Origin: CAZTDD01 sp964612675
GTDB taxonomy: Bacteria; Hinthialibacterota; Hinthialibacteria; Hinthialibacterales; JAKPRU01
Reading direction: 5' to 3'
Assembly (NCBI GenBank): GCA_964612675.1
Contig: CAZTDD010000032.1
Coordinates: forward strand, 1-56,665
Length of the DNA: 56,665 nt
In this document: piece after piece, positions 53,046 through 56,665 of the stretch
How positions within the stretch are numbered: the first letter of the stretch is position 1
Layout: the number at the start of each line of letters is the position of its first letter
Notes under the pieces: generated by a model
What the model saw: the letters and a program-made list of their open reading frames with translations, nothing else
The model's database searches: none
What the model was told of the DNA's origin: nothing
Program-made: the position numbers and the translations under genes

Positions 53046-53245
53046 ATCAACCTAAATTCGGCAGTTGAAGGTGTGGCTGCGACGATGAACCGCTGATTCT
53101 TGGTAGCATCGTTCATTGTCTGTTTTCACCCAGATGGTCATCGGTTCTTGAGCTTGTCGAAAGGCCGATTACCAATGCCAGCGCGACCCTTCGACGGGCT
53201 CAGGAACCGCGCTTCCCATTCGACTGCCGAATTCAGGATCAAGGT
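53046..53245 (+). mobile_element. MITE-like element, copy 1
   Basis: This is a ~200-bp element with imperfect terminal inverted repeats: CCTAAATTCGGCAGTTG at the left (53051-53067) and CGACTGCCGAATTCAGG at the right (53221-53237). An internal inverted repeat (TTCTTGAGCTTGTCGAA near 53145 against TTCGACGGGCTCAGGAA near 53190) can form a long hairpin. It has no open frame for a transposase. A second copy lies at 54244-54443 in reverse orientation, similar along its whole length. Target duplications are not clear. Confidence 0.75.
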
Positions 53246-53346
53246 TGATAAGAAGGACGAACTGGTGAGCCATGTGATGATTTTGCTTGACTGGATCATT
53301 AAACATATGTACAGTTAGCCGCAAACCCAGTGAGAGAGGTGGCACG

Positions 53347-53844
53347 ATGAAAAAAGAGGATTTCGTATCGATGATGGACGATCTTGAGAAGCCGACATTG
53401 AAGCTGGCTGAACTTGTTCCCGAACACGCGCTCGACACGACGCCGATCCCGAACACAATGACTTTTCGGGTTTTGCTGAGTCACCTGGCTTCCTCACTGG
53501 AAGATGTAGAAGGTTTCTTCCTGAGCGAGAAATGGGAACCGCCAATACCCGATCACGAGAAGTCGCAGGGAAAATCAAAGGATCAACTCATCCAGGAGAT
53601 CCGTGACGGTCATGTGGCGGTTCGGGAATGTTACGGCAAAATGTCGCAGGAGTTTTTCGAGACCACGTTCAGAGAATTTCCGTGGGGAGCGAAGGGAACC
53701 ATCGAACAGCTCAGCGTCTCGCTTTTGTACAACCACCAGATTCATCACAAGATGCAGTTGTTTCTCTATCTGAAAGCGCTCGGCATCGAGCTGGATACGG
53801 GGACCCTGTATCTCGGCATGGAGCCGGGTGAGATGAAGATGTGA
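53347..53844 (+). CDS. DinB-family protein
   Basis: This 165-aa four-helix-bundle protein shows LSHLASSLEDVEGFF and a C-terminal YNHQIHHKMQLFLYLKALG, whose histidines form the metal triad of DinB/YfiT-like hydrolases or transferases. The molecular function of such proteins is generally unknown; many are thiol- or metal-dependent. GAGAGAGG before ATG 53347 supports the start. The gene lies between two inverted MITE copies and converges with a truncated vapC, overlapping the reading frame of that remnant by 79 bp. Confidence 0.82.
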   Translation: MKKEDFVSMMDDLEKPTLKLAELVPEHALDTTPIPNTMTFRVLLSHLASSLEDVEGFFLSEKWEPPIPDHEKSQGKSKDQLIQEIRDGHVAVRECYGKMSQEFFETTFREFPWGAKGTIEQLSVSLLYNHQIHHKMQLFLYLKALGIELDTGTLYLGMEPGEMKM

Positions 53845-54071
53845 AGATCGGCCGGTTCTTCTTGAAGTCCTACGACAGCGACGCGGCGCACGAACTTGGA
53901 GAACAGGTCTTCGTCGCTTTTGGGTAAATTGGGCAATGAAAGGAACTCGAGTTTGCTTATGATGGAGATTCCAATCCAGTCTGCTTCGCTCAGAATCTGA
54001 CGCACAGCGGCGTTTCCCTGGAGCAGGGAAATAACGGCGTTGGTATCCAACAGAAAGCGTCTACCATTCAT
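53766..54071 (-). pseudogene. vapC-like PIN-domain toxin, 3' truncated
   Basis: The 101-aa frame begins as a good PIN domain: MNGRRFLLDTNAVISLLQGN with the first catalytic acid Asp9, and SIISKLEFLSLP with Glu42. After about residue 75 (RVAVVGLQ) the similarity stops, and the frame runs antisense into the DinB gene. The second half of a normal ~130-aa PIN toxin, with the LPDAxIAATA helix and the remaining acids, is missing. The ATG overlaps the upstream vapB stop by 11 bp, as in intact operons. Probably dead. Confidence 0.75.
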
Positions 54072-54243
54072 CTCGCATTTCCCGTTGAACAGCTAACGCA
54101 TCGCCCTGCCATTGGAGCTTACCAGCCAGATCGTTGAAATCCGTCGACTTGCGTCTGTTCCCGATCGGGTGGATTGTAATGACAATCTCGACCGCCCCCG
54201 GTGGCAGCTGTGTGGCGACATCCATTCGAAGGTTCCCGCTCTC
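54061..54243 (-). pseudogene. vapB-like antitoxin, 5' end replaced by MITE
   Basis: Reading the minus strand from 54243 gives an in-frame sequence with ESGNLRMDVATQLPPGAVEI, then a FNDLAGKLQWQGD block and the ending VQREMRDEW. This is the C-terminal half of antitoxins paired with PIN toxins. The frame meets the edge of MITE copy 2 at 54244, and a TAG in the terminal repeat closes it upstream. The DNA-binding N-terminus is therefore lost. An internal ATG at 54225 could still give a 54-aa remnant. Confidence 0.7.
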
Positions 54244-54443
54244 ATCAACCTAAATTCGGCAGTTGGATGGGAAGCGCGGTTCCTGAGCCCGTCGAAGGGC
54301 CGCGCCGGCGTTGGTGATCGGCCTTTCGACAAGCTCAAGAACCGATCACCATTTGGGTGAAAGCTGAGAATGAACGCTACTATCAAAAAATCAGCGGCTT
54401 ACCCTCGCAACCACAACTTCAACTGCCGAATTTAGGATCAATG
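54244..54443 (-). mobile_element. MITE-like element, copy 2 (inverted)
   Basis: The left end ATCAACCTAAATTCGGCAGT (54244-54263) matches copy 1 exactly, and the right end CAACTGCCGAATTTAGG (54420-54436) is its perfect complement. The interior reads as the reverse complement of copy 1 throughout, at roughly 85 % by eye. It sits directly against the vapB remnant and has evidently disrupted it. No transposase is encoded. Confidence 0.75.
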
Positions 54444-54726
54444 ACGCTCTCCGTTTTTATCGTTTCCATGAGGGCAACTCCCTGTAATTCAGCTATGGCG
54501 ATGTGCGGCGACGTGCACCTTCATCCGGCAGTCTTTTTCTAGTGTACAGGATTCTCTTTTGGACGTCACTATTGCAGCAAGAGTTCCGTTGCCCCGTTGG
54601 GGTGAAACGCACACGTGGGAGGGCGAGGCTCCCGCCGAGCCGTTGGTGTGGAACAAGGAAGACGGCTCATCGGGAGATTCGCCCTCCCCGATCACCGTCC
54701 CCCGATCGCCCCTGCCGGCTCACTGC
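54444..54726. repeat. non-coding stretch with a G/C-rich dispersed repeat
   Basis: No gene is visible here. Near 54617-54642, GGGAGGGCGAGGCTCCCGCC and the following GAGCCG form a recognisable repeat. It is often mistranslated as GEAPAEP or GSAGASPSH in spurious short proteins of environmental bacteria (from memory). Short frames over it are not real genes. Confidence 0.45.
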
Positions 54727-54753
54727 GGGTCCAGGAGTTGGACTCCTGGACCC
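54727..54753. terminator. perfect 12-bp hairpin after the WD40-like gene
   Basis: GGGTCCAGGAGT (54727-54738), loop TGG, ACTCCTGGACCC (54742-54753). It lies 14 bp beyond the stop of the minus-strand WD40-like gene, in terminator position, but lacks a T-tract on that strand. It may instead be another intergenic palindromic repeat. Confidence 0.5.
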
Positions 54754-54767
54754 GGCAGGTTCTGTTC

Positions 54768-55805
54768 TCACTTCACACCGTCGACGGCGCGCACTGTCGA
54801 CTCCCGTTCCGGCCAATCCTCCACCGCCGTGTTCAAATCGCTGACGTCCCAGATGGTGACTGTCCCCCTATCTTCGATGGCAACTTTGCTTCCATCAGGT
54901 GAATAGGCAACCTTGCTGTCATAAGGATCGGTGGGAAACTCCCGTAAAAGCTCGCCGGTACGAGCATCGTGCAACGCTGGACCATATAGCAGTTTTGTCC
55001 CGTCGGGTGAGAAGGCAAATCCCGGCAATATGACAGCCCGTGCCGGCAGTTCGGTGACGATAGAGAAAGTGCGGGCGCTGTATACACACACTGCTTGATG
55101 AAACAAGGCGTACAACGCTCCGTCGCAGGAATAATCAACGGGGGAATAAGCTGCCGTATCGCCTCGATTGCCATACGATGCCAAGATTTCCTTATCGGGA
55201 AGAGATATGAGAGCAGAGCGGTTGTAGAGCCAGTAAAACGACAAGCCTTGTTCACCGTATAGGTACCCTATAAGAAGTCGACCGCCGTCAGGCGCAAACG
55301 CGAGGTCAAGAATCTCATTGCCATCATCAAGATGGAAGGAATCCACTTTCTCACCTGTCTCGACAGTGAAGAATTCAATCGCCGCTCTATTCGGCACACC
55401 TGTCAAGAGTCTTCTGACATCCGGTGAGAAAGCCAGGGCTGTCGGTCTGTACGCCAAGGAGAGATCTCGAATATGAGTACCCGATTGCAGAGCGTACAGC
55501 CTGACCTTATTGTCACCGCCAACAGCAAGAATGCGACCATCCGGCGAGACAGTCACGACGCTATATGGCTCTTCAAAACGTACTGAATAAACGATTTCTG
55601 CGGTGTCCAAGTCCCAGTTTCTTACCTCAACCTCGTTGGCGTCGATCAGATGTCCGACACTCGACGAGAACTCGAGGTAGCGAATACCGCCCGTAGGTAG
55701 GGTCAGCACCGGTTGAATGTCCTGACTAAAGGCACTCAGGCAAACAAAACATGCCAAAAGCAGCGAAACGACCGGACCACAGTGTGTATTCAGCATGATA
55801 AGCAT
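54768..55805 (-). CDS. secreted WD40-like propeller protein
   Basis: This 345-aa secreted protein has a signal peptide (about 1-28, ending SAFSQ) and about seven WD40-like blades. Repeated strands include VVTVSPDGRILAVGG, ALAFSPDVRRLLTGV, DLAFAPDGGRLLIGY, GFAFSPDGTKLLYGP and VAYSPDGSKVAIED followed by TVTIWDVSD. Such propellers usually serve as binding scaffolds; no catalytic residues are evident. ATG 55805 lies close to GAGGAGGGAG; ATG 55796, with the same site 9 bases upstream, is equally possible. The gene follows the GH43-like gene by 8 bp and forms an operon with it. Confidence 0.78.
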   Translation of the reverse strand: MLIMLNTHCGPVVSLLLACFVCLSAFSQDIQPVLTLPTGGIRYLEFSSSVGHLIDANEVEVRNWDLDTAEIVYSVRFEEPYSVVTVSPDGRILAVGGDNKVRLYALQSGTHIRDLSLAYRPTALAFSPDVRRLLTGVPNRAAIEFFTVETGEKVDSFHLDDGNEILDLAFAPDGGRLLIGYLYGEQGLSFYWLYNRSALISLPDKEILASYGNRGDTAAYSPVDYSCDGALYALFHQAVCVYSARTFSIVTELPARAVILPGFAFSPDGTKLLYGPALHDARTGELLREFPTDPYDSKVAYSPDGSKVAIEDRGTVTIWDVSDLNTAVEDWPERESTVRAVDGVK

Positions 55806-55813
55806 CTCCCTCC

Positions 55814-56665
55814 TCAATAGATGATCAGCGTTCTTCTTCTGAGCGTGTGATGTCCCGGAACACCGTCCGGGGTTTTGGAAAAGTAGAAACGATTACCGTA
55901 ATTCGTTTCTTTATCGGTTTCGTCGGGCTCCTCACCAATGAGTGTGGGATAGTAGTAACCGTGCGTATATCCGTATGTAATCCCGATACCATCATCGTCT
56001 AATTCCCCCCAATCAGTAGGCCAATTGTCACCGCCCTCACTCACCTTCATAAACATACCATCGGCTTTCTGATATACCATAATCCATTCCGAGATTTCAT
56101 TGTTCCAACTTACGCGGGCTTGGCTGCCCCGAACAACGATTTCTGGCGTGGCTCCGATCGCATCTCCATTCCAGCCGTTCTCTGTATACTTTGCCCACAT
56201 GTCGTTTCGGTTATAGTCTTCGTAGTCTGTCGCGCTGTCGACATTTAGGATCGCGGCGCAAGCACGTGCAACGCCCGTGCCACCTCCCAGACCTATCCTG
56301 CCAAGCGCCTGCTGAGTGAAAAACATGTAATAATAATCTCCGTCCCGCACAACCTGGGGCGCACCTACGCCACCCGTGTGCTGACCATCACCTTTGTATT
56401 GGAAGAACTCCCCTTCGGAGTAGGGCGATGTTAGCACGGCGCCGCCCCAGCCACCTTCGACCCAGGAAGGGCTGATGTTAGGTGTGGGCGATGCATCGTC
56501 GGGTGTGATTTTGTCGAATTCGTAGGCGTCCGTGTACGTTCCTCCAGAAGCCGACCGCGCATACCCGATCCGATGAAAACTGAAATAGGGACGACCTTTC
56601 TTGCCGTCCATTAGCCATGTCGTATTCGAGTCAGTGCTGGATGTGATCCAAACATCTTCGCAATG
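55814..56665 (-). CDS. GH43/GH32-like five-bladed propeller protein, 5' partial
   Basis: The frame is open through the window edge, so the true start lies outside; 283 residues are visible. Reading in from the edge gives DVWITSSTDSNTTWLMDGKK, then FSFHRIGYARSASGG, GVGAPQVVRDGDYYYMFFTQ, ATPEIVVRGSQARVSWNNEISEWIMVYQ and a final YYPTLIGE...NRFYFSKTPDG. The alternating 'PxVxxxxDxYYMFFT' strands are typical of GH43/GH32-like propellers that cleave or bind furanosides and arabino- or xylo-oligosaccharides. The first blade with its catalytic Asp is off the edge, so activity cannot be judged. A WD40-like gene follows immediately. Confidence 0.7.
   Translation of the reverse strand, partial: HCEDVWITSSTDSNTTWLMDGKKGRPYFSFHRIGYARSASGGTYTDAYEFDKITPDDASPTPNISPSWVEGGWGGAVLTSPYSEGEFFQYKGDGQHTGGVGAPQVVRDGDYYYMFFTQQALGRIGLGGGTGVARACAAILNVDSATDYEDYNRNDMWAKYTENGWNGDAIGATPEIVVRGSQARVSWNNEISEWIMVYQKADGMFMKVSEGGDNWPTDWGELDDDGIGITYGYTHGYYYPTLIGEEPDETDKETNYGNRFYFSKTPDGVPGHHTLRRRTLIIY

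Noticed and set aside
54444..54906. Several 60-115-aa frames between MITE copy 2 and the WD40-like gene
   Set aside because: They cover dispersed GC-rich repeats and the antisense of the WD40-like gene, the usual source of spurious short proteins.

Overview
The window looks like a metagenome-assembled scaffold from a flagellated, diderm, heterotrophic bacterium of an uncultured lineage. Secreted proteins with long Thr-Pro linkers, two very large multidomain surface proteins, DUF1593/DUF4832/DUF6259-type secreted proteins, a GH78/GH36 pair and Gfo/Idh/MocA genes recall groups such as Sumerlaeota, Hydrogenedentes or Planctomycetota. There is no rRNA, so this placement is a low-confidence inference. 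A run of exactly 100 N (20114-20213) marks an assembly join, so order across it is not fully assured, although the same 26-bp tandem repeat lies on both sides.

Layout. 1-3550: an oversized flagellin and FlaG, with a possible sigma-28 promoter. 3711-12644: an ABC-type ATPase, then rsmB - membrane PASTA protein - rpe (a PrkC-type locus without the kinase), a NicO-type nickel/cobalt exporter, an AAA ATPase/TOPRIM-like pair resembling two-gene defence modules, and a periplasmic parvulin. 13050-20103: a DUF5690 transporter, a GH78 alpha-L-rhamnosidase with an embedded discoidin-like domain, and a GH36 alpha-galactosidase. 20407-25821: a compact 2-aminoethylphosphonate cluster (phnW, phnX, an SSS-type sodium symporter, and a probable pbfA ammonia-lyase), followed by an unknown secreted beta-rich protein.

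27428-43484: a secreted DUF4832-like protein with a CBM9-like partner, then divergently two giant secreted proteins of 2428 and 2104 aa. The first joins a clan GH-A-like glycosidase domain, Ig-like and CBM-like modules, a Thr-Pro linker and eight PPC repeats. The second joins a PPC domain, a YVTN-type propeller, Fn3/Ig domains and a caspase/C13-like Cys-His protease domain. Both end in the same unrecognised module of about 315 aa.

43493-56665: a MntA/HepT toxin-antitoxin pair, three more secreted TIM-barrel or nucleoside-hydrolase-like proteins, tRNA-Leu(CAG), a perfectly phased 19-bp tandem array upstream of an unrecognised gene, a Gfo/Idh/MocA oxidoreductase, and two inverted copies of a ~200-bp MITE-like element around a DinB-like gene and a broken vapBC. 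The window ends with a WD40-like secreted protein and a truncated GH43-like gene. Overall the window combines extracellular polysaccharide attack, phosphonate scavenging, surface display, and several defence or toxin-antitoxin modules.
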